This document shows, one piece after another, positions 11,913-23,478 of a stretch of DNA of 64,000 nucleotides (its first letter is position 1; each line of letters opens with the position of its first letter). The position numbers and the translations under genes were made by a program. The DNA comes from Odobenus rosmarus divergens. Lineage: Eukaryota; Chordata; Mammalia; Carnivora; Odobenidae. The notes below the pieces were generated by a model. The model ran no database searches. It saw only the letters and a program-made list of their open reading frames with translations, and had not been told where the DNA came from. The DNA lies in NCBI RefSeq assembly GCF_000321225.1, contig NW_004450585.1:303564-367563 (forward strand), read 5' to 3'.

Positions 11913-12503
11913 ATGGAATATTACTTAGCCATCAAAAAGAATGAAATTTTCCCATTTGCAATGACTAGAGGGTATTATGCTAAGTGAAATAAGTCAGTCA
12001 GAGAAAGACAAATACCATATGATTTTACTCACATGTAGAATTTAAGAAACAAAACAGATGAACAAGGGGAAGTGAAAAAAATAAAATAGGATAAAAACAG
12101 AGAGGGAGGCAAACCGTAAGAGACTCTTAACTATAGGAAACAAACTGAGGGTTGCTGGAGGAGAGGTGGGTAAGGGGATGGGGTAGCTGGGTTATGGGTA
12201 TTAAGGAGGACACTTGATATAATGAGTGTGGGGTGTTATATGTAACTGATGAATCACTAAATTCTACCCCTGAAACTAATAATATAGCATATGTTAACTA
12301 AATTGAATTCAAATAAAAAATTAATAAATAAATAAAATAAAAGGAATAAAAATAAAGTTGAAAATTTTCTGGAATTTCAAATATTACAAGAAAATTAAGA
12401 AGTAAGAATCACTCATCTCATTGTCCTTATTGAAATTCTTTATCCTTGTCTTTTTGTTGCTCAAAACTTTTTTCTAATATTAGACTAATCATGGCCAGAT
12501 CTT

Positions 12504-12700
12504 TTTTTTTTTAGAGATTTTATTTATTTATTTGACAGAGAGATAGAGAGCACAAGTAGGCAGAGAAGCAGGCAGAAGGAGAGGGAGAAGCAGGCTCCCT
12601 GCAGAGCAGGGAGCCCGATGCGGGGCTCGATCCCAGGATCCTGGGATCATGCCCTGAGCCGAAGGCAGCCGCTTAACCGACTGAGCCACCCAGGTGCCCC
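12504..12700 (-). mobile_element. CAN SINE, minus strand, perfect 18-bp target duplication
   Basis: From a T run to the complement of the SINE head (GAGCCACCCAGGTGCCCC). An exact 18-bp duplication TAATCATGGCCAGATCTT lies at 12486-12503 and 12701-12718. The B-box-like GGGGCTCGATCCCAGG complement is intact. The exact duplication and full length suggest a fairly recent insertion. Confidence 0.96.
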
Positions 12701-12718
12701 TAATCATGGCCAGATCTT

Positions 12719-13840
12719 AATAATAGAGGCCATCATTAAAACAATCTCTACTAGGACTTTTATGAAGAAGATTGCATATTTTATCATCCAAAACTTAAAA
12801 TAGTTTTGTTAGTAAATATCTGTACATGCAATTATATAAGAGTAATGAAATGTTCTTGAGATTTCACTAGAAACACTTTATATGAAAATAATAGGACAAG
12901 TATGTATACATAAATATGACTATGTAACCATACATGAATATTTTCATATAACTTAAATAATAAGTAACCATAGCTAATCTTACCTATATAACCACAAGAT
13001 AATATTAAGTTTGTGAGTCTGTAATATTTTAATACCTTACTCAATTTACCACTAATATGTATTAGAAGTTTTAAGATTGATATTAATATTGCAAAAGTAT
13101 AGTGAATTTTATAAAAACTATTCTGTTTATTGTAAAATGTATAAAATTTAATATTAATTCATATATTCTAATTTTATTAAAATCTAGTAAGTACTCCCTC
13201 AAAATTTTCTTAATATCATATTTTTTCTCCCTTAAATTAATAAAAAGCATCTAAAAATTTCTTAATAAAACTTACTTGACTTCAATAAAAACTCATTACA
13301 CACATGAAAGGTAAAAATTTTTAGAAAGTACCTAGGGTTCATATTTGTGATATTCTGAACAGTCTAACAGACATATATAAAATATGTAAGAGGAAAAAGC
13401 CAAAAAAGTCTAAATATCTACCAAGAAACCTTTTACTATAATGCCATGGTCCACTGACAGTAAGACTAATCAACGTGAATGAAAGGGATATGATACTTTA
13501 AACAACCTCTAGTTGGAACATGGATTCATTTGAATCAGAGATGAACTGCCTTGTGGTAAACACCCTAAGGTTCAGGAATTCGTGCGGCGGCTAGCTGTAA
13601 TTGAATGAACTATCACTAGGTGGCAGTGTGGGCCGATTAGCAAAATGTTACAAGTTGTCAAATTTGGTACAGACTCAGGACATTACCTCACTGGACAACT
13701 TGTTATCATCAAAAATATATCTCTTTGTAAATAAAAAAGACACTACCAAAACATAAGAAAAAGATTATATAAAGAAGCAAGATTTTAAAGAATACACTAA
13801 GCAAGTTTGCTATGCTGTTTACCTTTCTTAGTGTCTCAAA
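12719..13840. other. AT-rich sequence with one CTCF-like site, no gene seen
   Basis: Extremely AT-rich up to about 13440, with no repeat recognised. A short GC-richer island near 13570-13640 contains the CTCF-like motif listed separately. Confidence 0.5.
13613..13626 (+). promoter_or_regulatory. Candidate CTCF binding motif
   Basis: TCACTAGGTGGCAG matches the CTCF core CCASYAGRKGGCRS at all but the first position and lies in plus orientation. It sits in sequence that looks single-copy, not inside a recognised SINE. Binding cannot be judged from sequence alone. Confidence 0.45.
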
Positions 13841-13844
13841 CTTG

Positions 13845-14010
13845 AGAGTGCTTATGACACCCCCAAGAAACTTGTCTAAAAATCACATTTCCAGATCCTG
13901 CCTCCACTCTTGAGGTTCTTAATCATACCTCTGCGATGGAAGACAGGTCCCATTTTTAAGAAATATCTAAGGTGATCCCAATATAGACAGTCCCTGAAAA
14001 ACACTGCTCT
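13845..14010. mobile_element. MER20/MER5-like hAT fragment (tentative)
   Basis: Has the layout of a short hAT element: 'aaacttgtctaaaaatcacatttccagatcctgcc', later 'ttttaagaaatatctaaggtgatccc' and a worn right end 'ctgaaaaacactgctct'. Highly diverged. Confidence 0.4.
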
Positions 14011-15559
14011 AAAACTTGAATCCCCAAAGAAATGGCACCTTATGGATCATGAGCTCCAGTCTACTGACTTGTGAGGCCACAGTCCCCAGCCCCAGTCCCT
14101 TTCTGCACTGTCTGCACATTTCAAATATTGTCATCAAATGTCAGCACACTGAAGAAATCCTAACAGGGTAGAAACTGTTCCTGATGTTGGTTACAAGCCT
14201 ATTCAAAGACTAATCCCTTCAAAAATAAATGGCCAAGCAGAAGCCCTGTCACCTACAGTGAGCTGTTTGTGAAGGAGTTTGTCACACAATTCACTCCTGA
14301 AGCAAGAAGAGCTATACCGACCACCTTTTTCAATCTACTCACCATTCTGACTTTTTGAAAAATTCTTCTACATAACTCCTCTACCTCTAAAAATTCACCA
14401 ACATATTTCTTGGACTCCTCTGTCTGGCTGGCATCCAGAGCCATCTCTGCCCACCTGCCTCCTCATATATAGTCCTGCGTGAATCCTGCCCAGCATTCAC
14501 CTGCCCTGTTTCTGTTCACTATCTGCCACATCTCACCTCAATTTCAGTTTCCTCTATAAAGTAAAATACTTGAGAAATAACTTCTCATATTTCCCAGTTG
14601 GAAACTGCCTTGATCCAACTACTGGCATTAGTGGCTGTCAATTGTGATGTTAACCTGTTCATGTCTAATATTGAGAAAATAGAATGAGTGGCAGCTTTGA
14701 AGAGTAAAGGACTTTTAGGCCAATGGTAATAGTGAATGTTTAAGCAAGAGCAGAGCAAGGTAGATATCACAGAGGTGGGGGAGGGCCTGGGGCAGCCAAC
14801 ATAGGGAGTTAGAACCCAGGCAGGATGGGAAGGGCATCCCTCACAAAGGAGAGCCTGGCATGTGATGTCAGAGCCAGCTCCAGGTAAGAAAAACAACCAC
14901 ATGGGGCTGTGATCTGGTGCTGGGAGTTAAATCCCAAGCAGGGTACAAAGGGTGTCCACGCATGGCAGAGATAGAAAACTGGTTACATGGAGAGCAGTGT
15001 GTGTATACGTGAATGTATACATGCACACATACATACATGTACACACATATTATTACCTAGCTCTTTCTACCGAGAGCAGCAATACCTCAATGCCAGTAAA
15101 TAAACTTATTGCTCAGATACTTGTTTCTAAATACCATTTCCCACTAAAAGGAACCAAAGACCCTTTGAAGAACAGTCGGTTCCAGGACTGAGGCAGTGAA
15201 AGTACAAGATAAGCCTGAAATATCTTGTTGTGTCAGAAAGTATGGAAGTACTCAAAGAATGATGGGAACATGTCAAAAGACTAGAGAAACGAGCTTGAAA
15301 ACGTTTCTCACCAGCCAAATCTGGGATAATTGGAACATTTAATTATGACAGAGTACAAGAATTTTTCCTCTAAATAATAAGACATCACAAATTCCTAAAT
15401 AAATAAATAAATAAGTCTGAAGGAGACCCAGATATTTACCTTGTTTCAAAGTACCTCCATACAAATATTAATCACCGAGGGGGAGAGAGTAACTTTACAT
15501 TGGATAAGCCTGGCAAAAAACATTTTAATCAAGTGAACAAAGGGAACATCACCAGTGAT
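14011..15559. other. No gene recognised; diverged tandem segment near 14800-14965
   Basis: Two segments, 14806-14843 and 14918-14960, share the order 'gggagtta', 'cccaggcaggatgg/cccaagcagggtac', 'aagggcatcc/aagggtgtcc', suggesting an old duplicated unit of about 113 bp. A CA/TA-rich run covers 15000-15052. Minus-strand ORFs here (105 and 63 codons) resemble no family I know. Confidence 0.4.
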
Positions 15560-16080
15560 GGGACAATCAAAATTGTGTCACCCTATAATATACAGTGTCA
15601 CATCTTTGATATTCCTGCCAAAGGTGCACCACCTGAATCTACTCATGAGGAAACATCAGACAAATCCAAATTCAGGAACATTCTGCAAAATAACTGTCCT
15701 ATAATCCTCAAGTTTCAGGTCATGAAAGGAAAGACTGAGGAACTGTTACAAACTGAGGAGACTAAAGATAGATGACACTAAATGCAATATGTGATTCTGA
15801 GCTAAATCCTTTTGCTATAAAAAAAAACATTATGGGACAATTGGTAAAACTCGGATGGGGTATAAGCATTCAATATAGCAACCTATCAATGTTAATTTTC
15901 TGATTTTGGTGGTTGTATTGTGGTCAGGAGGGGAATTGTCTTTACTTATAGGAAATACACACTAAAGGACTCAGGAATGATGGGTCATCAGTTTGGCAAT
16001 TTATTCCCAAGTGGTTCAGGGCTTTAAAAAGTTCTTTTTACTATATTTCTAACTTTTTATAACTTTATGATTGTTTATAA
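15560..16080 (+). mobile_element. Ancient LINE-type 3' end (family uncertain), interrupted on its right by a SINE
   Basis: Contains a pattern common to old mammalian repeats: 'ggaactgttacaaactgaggagactaaagatagatgac', 'taaatgcaatatgtgattctgagc', 'gggacaattggtaaaactcgg' and 'tgattttggtggttgtattgtgg'. The ORF at 15500-15775 lies across it and is not a gene. The stretch 15953-15983 is the apparent donor of a copied segment at 18220-18250. Confidence 0.5.
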
Positions 16081-16092
16081 AAATTAATAAAA

Positions 16093-16287
16093 GGGGCGCC
16101 TGGATGGCGCAGTTGGTTAAGTGCCTGACTCTTGGTTTCGGCTCAGGTTTGATCTCAGGGTCCTGAGATAGAGCCCCACGTCCAGGTCCACGCTCAGTGG
16201 GGAGTCTGCTTAGGTTTCTCTCTCCCTCTTCCTCTGCCCCTCCCCCCACGCCCTCTCTCACTGAAATAAAGAAATAAATCTTAAAAA
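16093..16287 (+). mobile_element. CAN SINE, plus strand (older variant)
   Basis: Head GGGGCGCCTGGATGGCGCAGTTGG, then the variant 'tgcctgactcttggtttcggctc' body, a CT-rich middle and AAATAAAGAAATAAATCTTA. Flanks share an imperfect A/T-rich duplication, AATTAATAAAA versus AATAATAAAA. The body variant suggests an older subfamily than the copies at 12504 or 28815. Confidence 0.9.
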
Positions 16288-16299
16288 AATAATAAAAAC

Positions 16300-17421
16300 T
16301 AAATTCATCAATCTTTTCTTTCTTCCAAAAGAAAATTAATACATGTTCATTGCAAGTAATGAAAGCAAAAATGTACAAAGAAAACCTTAATCATCTTTCT
16401 CCTTTCCTCCTCTGTCCCTATACCCCATAGAAACAAAGTTACCATCCTGATATTTATACAAACATATATAAACATGCAGAGGGAATTTGCTATTAATGAT
16501 CCTCTTGAAGAATAAATCTCTAGATCCCTGGAAGTAGCAGAAATAAAAAGATGCAAAACAATCATCATGTACATATCCAGTTTAACAAATAAAATGATCC
16601 CCTTGTACCTTGAAAGGCATAACAAAATTCTAAAGTCTATCTACGATTTCCCTTGGGTTTTCTAAGGGCACTGAATTACGTGCCCAAATACACTGAATGA
16701 GTACACAGAAGCTTCTGAAATTTGAAAGGGAGGGAGGGGTTCACACCCTTCTGAAAATGAGAAAACCAACACATAAAATATTAACCTAGAGGGAGACCTG
16801 GCCAGGGCAATAAGGGGGGCTGCACTCTCCTCCCACTTCCTAGAAGTAACTGTATTCTTATTTCTATTAATGTAGTCTTCTGCTACTTTCCCTTTTTCCC
16901 AGATATATTACTCTGCAGATTCAAAACATACTGATTTCACTAAAAAGGCCACTTTTTTAAATATATGCTACTACCAAACCACAATACTCGACTCCCATCC
17001 TCCAAGTGCGATTGATGCTAAGGGCTTTTTTTCTGTCATGCTTTTTTTTTAATTCTGATTTTATTATGCCAGTTTTACATCATCTTTAACTTTAATCATC
17101 ATGACTTCATCCATGGCCTTGATATAACTACTGAGGACATGGATCCGAGGACAGAGGCCTGAGGTTTGTTCCTGAAGACCTCCTTTTAGTGCACAGAAAC
17201 AGTCCAACCAGGTAGAAGTCCAATAAATGAAAATGTCTTCCCACCCATATTTCTTGATTTTGATGGCAGGAAATTGTTTAAAGATATATTAGTGTCAAAT
17301 GCCAGCCTAGAAAACGGTTATACTATACCTGACATATTATTTTGACTCACTTGCCTATTAACTCTAATAAAAAGTTAAATGAAATCGTCTGCCCCAACTT
17401 ATTATTAATGCTTCATCCTTA
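16300..17421. other. No gene or named repeat recognised
   Basis: Mixed AT-rich sequence, including the 92-codon minus-strand ORF 16347-16625 with no recognisable domain. Probably contains decayed repeats that I could not name. Confidence 0.4.
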
Positions 17422-17433
17422 CTGATGCGTAGT

Positions 17434-17593
17434 CTTTTTTTTAAATATTTTATTTTTTATTGTTATGTTAATCACCATACATTACATCATTAGTTTTTGA
17501 TGCAGTGTTCCATGATTCATTGTTTGTGCATAACACCCAGTGCTCCACGCAGAATGTGCCCTCTTTAATACCCATCACCAGGATAACCCATCC
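17434..17593 (-). mobile_element. L1 3' UTR fragment, antisense, 160 bp
   Basis: Complement of the young carnivore L1 terminus: a T-rich start, TTGTTATGTTAATCACCATACA, then 'tttttgatgcagtgttccatgattcattg', 'ataacacccagtgctcca' and 'ttaatacccatcacc'. Target duplication CTGATGCRTAGT at 17422-17433 and 17594-17605. One of only two minus-strand L1 pieces in the window. Confidence 0.9.
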
Positions 17594-17830
17594 CTGATGC
17601 ATAGTAAGTCTTGATTCTGCTTCTAAGTACAACTACGTCAATTTTACATAATCTATTGTAACCCTATCCAATCTGCTTAGTAATCAAAGAAATGTAAATC
17701 AGAAAAGCAGTGATAATACATCTTTTACCTACCAAATGTTCAGAGTTTGTGGTAATTTGTCGAATGTTGTAAAATGTTGTTCAAACTGCAGGGATATCAG
17801 ACTTTCATGCAACTGAGGGACATCTTTCTT

Positions 17831-18029
17831 TTTTTTTTTTTTAAAGATTTTATTTACTTATTTGAGAGAGAGAGAATGAGAGATAGAGAGCACGAGAGGG
17901 AAGAGGGTCAGAGGGAGAAGCAGACTCCCTGCTGAGCAGGGAGCCCGATGAGGGACTCGATCCCGGGACTCCAGGATCATGACCTGAGCCGAAGGTAGTC
18001 GCTTAACCAACTGAGCCACCCAGGCGCCC
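17831..18029 (-). mobile_element. CAN SINE, minus strand, perfect 16-bp target duplication
   Basis: Complement of a complete SINE, from a T run to GAGCCACCCAGGCGCCC. Exact duplication GAGGGACATCTTTCTT at 17815-17830 and 18030-18045. Insertion into an old L1 fragment. Confidence 0.95.
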
Positions 18030-18219
18030 GAGGGACATCTTTCTTGATGGCAAATTTGGCAGAAGTATTTAAAGCCTTGAAAATGTAGATTTGGTTTATC
18101 CCAATATTTCTTCTTCTGGGAATTTATCCAAAGGTCATCACAGGTACACACAAGGATATAGTTATTAGTATGTTTAATTTGCATGTTTATAAGGGGGGGG
18201 GTGACGTGCTAAAAGCCCA

Positions 18220-18250
18220 AAATACACACTAAAGGACTCAGGAACGATGG
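18220..18250 (+). repeat. 31-bp patch copied from 15953-15983
   Basis: Identical in 30 of 31 positions to 15953-15983, 2.27 kb to the left in the same orientation. The match ends abruptly on both sides. Here it interrupts the old L1 just before 'aatattatgcaacc'. Confidence 0.7.
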
Positions 18251-18520
18251 AATATTATGCAACCATTTAAAATAATGTTATAAAATGTTTCATGTCCTAG
18301 AAAGATGGTCACAATTGGGCAAAAAAAGGCAGGTTACAAACAAAATATCCAGTATGATCCTATTTTGTATTTGTATGTGGTGTGCACACACAAATGCTAA
18401 AATGTATATATCAAAACAGGCAGAGTGGTTGTCTATAGATGATGAAGTTAAATGAAGTTTTTACTTCATTCTATTTGATTACCTATATTTTCTAAATATT
18501 ATTCAATACACATGTATTTT

Positions 18521-19888
18521 CTAAGAAGAAGTAGCAGTAAGAGCCCCTATCACAGCCTCTAACATCCTGCTTCATGTTTACCTCTATGTAATTTTACTTG
18601 CTTATGAAATGGAAGAGCCTTTGAATTCTGAAACCAGAATTTAAATCTCCATATCTCTACCGCTGTGAGGCATATTTTCTTATAATATGAGAGAAAATAA
18701 TAAATGATTTCTAGAAAAAATGAATACATGAACATCTACTGAAGATTCAATGGGGATAAACATTTTTTAAAAAGAAAAAATCCATTGGTAGAGTCTACAA
18801 TATCATGGGTGTTAGACAACCAAAAATGTTGCATGGGGCTCAGTCTTTCTGGAAAGAAGAGGATGAGGCAGATCTGAACAAGGGGGCTTCTAGATTGACA
18901 GAAGACAGAGGAAAGGAAAGGGGGCTCTGATGATGAGGCTCAGTGAACCTCCCAGCCTAATTGCCTGCTCATCTGCTGCAACCCCTATTTCCAGACAGGT
19001 AAGTCATAGACACTGGCCTTCTCTTGCCTCAAATGTTTCCAGAATCATCCCATTGGTAAAGCTAGGGGCCTTGGATACACCTTCTATGCATGCACAATGA
19101 ATATCCACATTCTCTTATTTCATAGCGAGCTATTGTTAACCCAGGAAAAAAGCTCCACAGTGAGTACCTTATGACCAAGCACTTCAACTCCCAAAAGATG
19201 TCTCCTATCACACCTCAGTTCTTTCTAAGTTCCCAACTCAATTAAAAAAAAAAAATGTTGTTTTTGTTAAGCTTTTTCCAGGCTTTTTTTTCTATTTTAG
19301 GCATCCTTATAAAAATAAGACTCCAGTTCTAAGGGCAGGCATTTGGACCTTTCTGGCAGGGACTCCCGCCTGGGCAAGCACACTTGATGATCACACGGTA
19401 CATGGTCCCTTCCCTCATGACCATCTGCTAGACTGGCTCTCTGCCCACTCACAAGCTCACTGAATTGTTTCACTAGGAACACAGGTGCCAGGCTATCATG
19501 GGCTTAAATGAGCAGCCCACACAATACAGCAAAATGTTCCTCTTCCCTTCAGGGGGATCCTTCCCCATGACAGCCTTAAAGTAGTGTCACTACATGACTT
19601 CCAAAGCTTGATTCAAGCCAGAGGCATGGGTGAGCCAAAGAAAATATTGTAAGAGTCAAACCCTGAGAGATGAGTGGTCACAGAGCAGAGCAACAGTGAT
19701 CGTGTTAGCTATGGTGCAGGTGGAGGTGGGGGGTGAACAAGAAACTCAGAAATTGAGAAAGAAAGAAAAAAGTCACCACCCCCAGATTTATGTAAAATGA
19801 AGAAGGAAATATAAGTTGTGTGTGTGACTATGCCTTAACCTACAGCAGAGAGAACAAATAACAAGGAAATCAGAGCTAACAACATGAG
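18521..19888. other. No gene or named repeat recognised
   Basis: Single-copy-looking sequence with an A run at 19242-19255. The 61-codon minus-strand ORF at 19297-19482 has no family features. Confidence 0.45.
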
Positions 19889-19978
19889 GGCATATCCCAA
19901 CTCTGTCACTTGATGAGCCTTCAGCTGGCCACTGATCTCAATATTCTTAACAGTTAAATAGGTATAATAATAATACCA
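19889..19978 (+). mobile_element. MIR SINE, left part
   Basis: Reads 'tcccaactctgtcacttgatgagccttcagctggcc' and ends at 'agttaaataggtataataataatacc', the conserved core and middle of MIR. Sequence stops there and resumes at 20560, the remainder having been displaced by a later insertion. Confidence 0.6.
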
Positions 19979-19979
19979 T

Positions 19980-20558
19980 ATGTTATCATCGCTATGATTA
20001 TAAAACAATCATTCCAAAACTTAGTGGTTTAAAACAACATTAGTTATTATCTTTCTCTGAGTCAAAAATTTGGGAGCAATTCAGCTGGGCAGTTCTAACT
20101 CAGGGTCCCTCATGAGGTTGCAGTCAGGATATGACTGTGCCTGGTGTCTTCTTAAAGACTTCTTCACTTATATGTTCTCCACTCATATGTCATCTGGCCT
20201 AGAAAGACAGGAACAGCAAGGAGCTAGAGTCACTAGAATGCTTCAAGCATTTCTTTGTGTCTCCGCACACTCTCTCTACATGGCCTCTCCACCCTGGCAA
20301 CTTCAAGGTAGCCAGATTTCTTACACAGTGCCTCGAAAGGAGCATGTCTTGAGAGAGAGATCCAGGAAAAAGCTGTCTTGCCTTTTATGAGTCAGTCTTG
20401 GATGTCACATAGAGTCATGGCCACATATTCTACTGGTAGAGGTAGTTACAAAAGTCTATGGCACCCTACTCATGAAGAAACATCAACATTGGATTCTAAG
20501 AGCATGGGAGATGAGATATAAATTTTCCATCTTTGGAAAATATAATCTGCTGTGTCAC
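19980..20558. mobile_element. Ancient repeat inserted in MIR (LTR or DNA transposon, family uncertain)
   Basis: Begins 'attccaaaacttagtggtttaaaacaacattagttattatc' and includes 'gctgggcagttctaactcagggtccctcatgaggttgcag' and 'gtcttgccttttatgagtcagtcttggatgtcacatag' followed by 'attctactggtagaggtag'. This pattern is common in mammals but I cannot name the family with certainty. The 106-codon ORF at 20070-20390 lies wholly inside it and is not a gene. Confidence 0.5.
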
Positions 20559-20559
20559 A

Positions 20560-20647
20560 CAAAGTTGTTAAAAGATTCAATAAAATCATTCACATTCACT
20601 TTATAAGCTGTGAAGCACTATACAAATATTAGTTATTTTTATTACAG
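20560..20647 (+). mobile_element. MIR SINE, right part
   Basis: Resumes with 'aaagttgttaaaagattcaataaaatcattcac', then 'agctgtgaagcactatacaaatattagttatttttatta', the 3' part of MIR. Together with 19889-19978 it rebuilds one MIR interrupted by about 580 bp. Confidence 0.6.
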
Positions 20648-21474
20648 TAGTTACCATAAAATGCTGTATCTCTTTTATCTTAGTCTATTATAGGAGGTAA
20701 TTTCTGCAGATGAGGCTACAGGGGCATAATGAACTAAATTTAATTAATACAGAACTAAGGCTGTAGTGAAAAAAAAAGGCATCTAGTCAAAGACCAGTGG
20801 GACATTCCCAAAAATTTTAAAGAAAGGGATTCTGTCTGCTCTAAGATACACAAGGCAGAGTTGAGAAGAGAAGTGTCTATTGAAAACCGGGGATTAAGTT
20901 AAAGTCCATATACTGAAAGGTAAAGCCCTCAAGCCCCATTCTCTGGCTCCCAGAACAATGACGACTAGGTTTATATTCTTTGGATTAGAGACTGAAAGGT
21001 TCTTCTCCAGATAATCTGACCATCCCAACACAAGAGATCTAAAGATACTGACAGCCAAAAAATTCCTCCCAAGAAAGAGCTGAACTAGATCACTCAGAAG
21101 TTAAGCCCACAAGTCCACAAGCCATTCTTCCTCCACACGCAGAGCTTCTAGAAACTTTGTGGTGTCCCTGTCTTAAATATGAGAGAACTGCTAAAGATCC
21201 TCTAACATTTAGGAAAGCCAGAAAGCAAAGAAACTCAGAAGGAACAGAGACAACACTAAAGGATTCTTTCCAAAAAATAAATCAGGCAAAAATAAGATAA
21301 ACCTTTAATTCAGCATCCTTAGAAAAATAAAGAGAACATAATATTGCACCCACACAACAAACATGATGTTATAAAAAATTTCAGAGAAATTTCAAGAAAA
21401 GTGTTCTTGACATTAAATATTATGATGGCAGAAATGAAATTTTCAATAGAAGGGCTGAGACTCAAAGGCAAGAT
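20648..21474. other. No gene recognised
   Basis: No convincing exon. The stretch 21240-21470 has an L1 ORF1-like flavour (A-rich, 'atggcagaaatgaaa') and may be an old L1 scrap, but not clearly. Confidence 0.4.
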
Positions 21475-22510
21475 GGAAAAAAATCCCATTTACAATTGCA
21501 CCAAAAATAATAAAATACCTAGGATAAACTCAGCCAGAGAGGTAAAAGACCTGTACTCTGAAATCTATAAAACACTGATGTAAGAAATTGAAGATAACAC
21601 AAAGAAATGGAAAAATATTCCATGCTAACGGATTGGAAGAACAAATATTGTTAAAATGTCTATACTACCGAAAGCAATCTATAGATTTAATACAATCTCT
21701 ATCAAAACACCAACAGCATTTTTCAAACTGGAATAAACAATCCTAAAATTTGTATGGAACCACAAAGATCCCAAATAGCCAAAGCAATCTTGAAAAAGAA
21801 AAACAAAATAAGAGGTATCACAATTCTAGACTATGAGTTGTATTAGAGGTATCACAATTCTAGACTATAAGTTGGTATTACAAAGCTGTGGGAATCAAAC
21901 CAGTATGGTACTGGGACAAAACAGACACATAGATCAATGGAGCAGAGTAGCAAGCCCAGAAATAAACTCACAATTGTATGGTCAATTAATCTTTGACAAA
22001 GGAGGCAAGAATATACAATGGGAAAAAGTCTCTTCAACAAATGGTATTGGGGAAAATGGACAGCTACATGCAAAGGAATGAAACTGGACCACTTTCTTAT
22101 ACCATACACAAAAATAAACTCAAAATGGATTAAAGACCTAAATGTGAGACCTGAAACCATAAAAATCCTAGAAGAGAGCACAGGCAGTAATTTCTCTGAC
22201 ATTGGGCTTAGCAATATTTTTCTAGATGTGTCTACCAAGGTAAGGGAAACAAAAGCAAAAATAAACCACTGGGACTACATCAAAATTAAATGCTTCTGTG
22301 CACCAAAGCAAACAACCAACAAAACTAAAAGACAATCCACTGAATGGGAGAAGATATTTGCAAATGACATATCCAATTAAGGGTTAGTATCCAAAATATA
22401 TAAAGAACTGATACATCTCAACACGCCAAAACAAACAAAAAACCCACAAATAATCCAATTAAAAATGGGCAGAAGATATGAACAGACATTTCTCCAAAGA
22501 AAACATCCAG

Positions 22511-22723
22511 GTGGTGCCTGGGGGATTCAGCCTGTTGGGCATCTAACTCTTGATTTCGGCTCAGGTCATGATCTCAGGGTCAAGGGATCAAGCCCCGTGT
22601 CAGGCTCTGTGCTTAGCATGGAGTGTGCTTGGGATTCTCTCTCTCCCTCTCCCATTGCCCCTCCCCACGGTGCTCTCTCTCCCTCTCAGATAAATTTTAA
22701 AATCTTTAAAAAATAAAAAAAAA
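22511..22723 (+). mobile_element. CAN SINE inserted in L1
   Basis: Older-variant body ('ggcatctaactcttgatttcggctc') with a CT-rich middle and A-rich tail. The L1 sequence AAGAAAACATCCAG before it is repeated as AAAAAGACATCCGG after it (22721-22734), forming the target duplication. Confidence 0.88.
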
Positions 22724-23124
22724 AAGACATCCGGATGGCCAACAGACAAAGAGAAAGATGCTCAACATTACTCAACATCAGAGAAATACAAATCAAAATC
22801 ACAATGCAATATCACCTTACACCTGTCAGAATGGCTAAAACCAAAAACTCAAAAAACAAGTGTTAGCAAGGATGTGCCAAAAAGGAACCCTCTTGCACAG
22901 ATAGTGAGAATGCAAGCCGGTACAACCATTGTAGAAGACAATATGGAGGTTCCTCAAAAAATTAAAACTAGAATATCCTAGATCCAGTATTTACCCAAAG
23001 AATACAAAAACACTAATTTAAAGGGATATATGCACCTCTATGTTTATTGCAGCATTATTTACAAGAGCCAAATTATGGAAGCAGCTCAAGTGTCCATCCA
23101 TAGATGAACGGATTAAGAAAAAGT

Positions 23125-23171
23125 GGTATATATATTATATATATATACACACACACACACATATATATACA
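23125..23171. repeat. (TA)n(CA)n microsatellite in L1
   Basis: TATATATTATATATATATAC followed by about nine CA units and more TA. Lies at the L1 position just before 'caacggaatatt'. Confidence 0.85.
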
Positions 23172-23390
23172 ACGGAATATTAGCCATAAAAAAGAATAAA
23201 ATCTTGCCATTTACAACAATATGGATGAAGCTAGAGAGTATAATGCTAAGTGAAATAAGGCAGTCAGAGAAAGACAAGTACCATATGATTTCACTCACAT
23301 GTAGAATTTAAGAAACAAAAGAAACAAACAAAGGAAGAAGAAAAAAGACACAAACCAAGAAATAGATTCTTAACTATAGAGAACAAACTG

Positions 23391-23478
23391 GTCTATGGCC
23401 ATACCACCCTGAATGCACCTGATCTGGTCTAATCTCAGAAGTTAGGCAGGGTTGGACCTGGTTAGTACCTGGATGGGG
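23391..23478 (+). pseudogene. 5S rRNA fragment (5' 88 nt) inserted in an L1 3' UTR
   Basis: Begins GTCTATGGCCATACCACCCT, the start of vertebrate 5S rRNA, and follows it colinearly through 'gatctggtctaatctcagaagttaggcagggttggacctggttagtacctggatggg'. The last third of the 121-nt RNA is missing. About a dozen differences from the remembered 5S sequence are mostly C-to-T or G-to-A, as in decayed CpG sites. GAACAAACTG stands immediately before (23381-23390) and after (23479-23488), so the piece is flanked by a 10-bp direct repeat of the L1 target. There is no A tail. It cannot give a functional 5S RNA. Confidence 0.88.

Larger units (their letters stand above)
8978..12340 (+). mobile_element. 5'-truncated L1 (ORF2 plus 3' UTR), internally deleted and non-functional
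   Basis: Carnivore L1 starting inside the ORF2 endonuclease domain. A 9074-9328 segment still reads MDLTDIFTAFHPKAAEYTFF and then DHILGH, matching L1 endonuclease. Reverse-transcriptase remnants at 10116-10358 include [13 protein letters not shown] and QVGFIP. The ORF2 C-terminal region follows at 10600-11600, and a 3' UTR ends in an A-rich tail near 12340. Frames are broken repeatedly. About 0.5 kb around the catalytic FADD segment is absent: sequence jumps from 'gggatagagggaacatg' to 'aaccatacgatacttaggaataaacc' near 10489-10498. A tiny younger L1 insertion lies at 9876-9911. Not mobile. Confidence 0.93.
17670..18520 (+). mobile_element. Old L1ME-type LINE fragment, split by a SINE
   Basis: Sense fragments 'tttaatcaaagaaatgtaaatcagaaaagcag', 'cttcttctgggaatttatccaaagg', 'gaatattatgcaaccatttaaaataatg' and 'aacaggcagagtggttgtc' follow the order seen in old L1 3' regions. 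A minus-strand CAN SINE (17831-18029) sits within. A 31-bp foreign patch is present at 18220-18250. No ORF survives. Confidence 0.65.

Noticed and set aside
15500..15775. 91-codon ORF
   Set aside because: It lies across an ancient repeat 3' end, and the translation has no family features.
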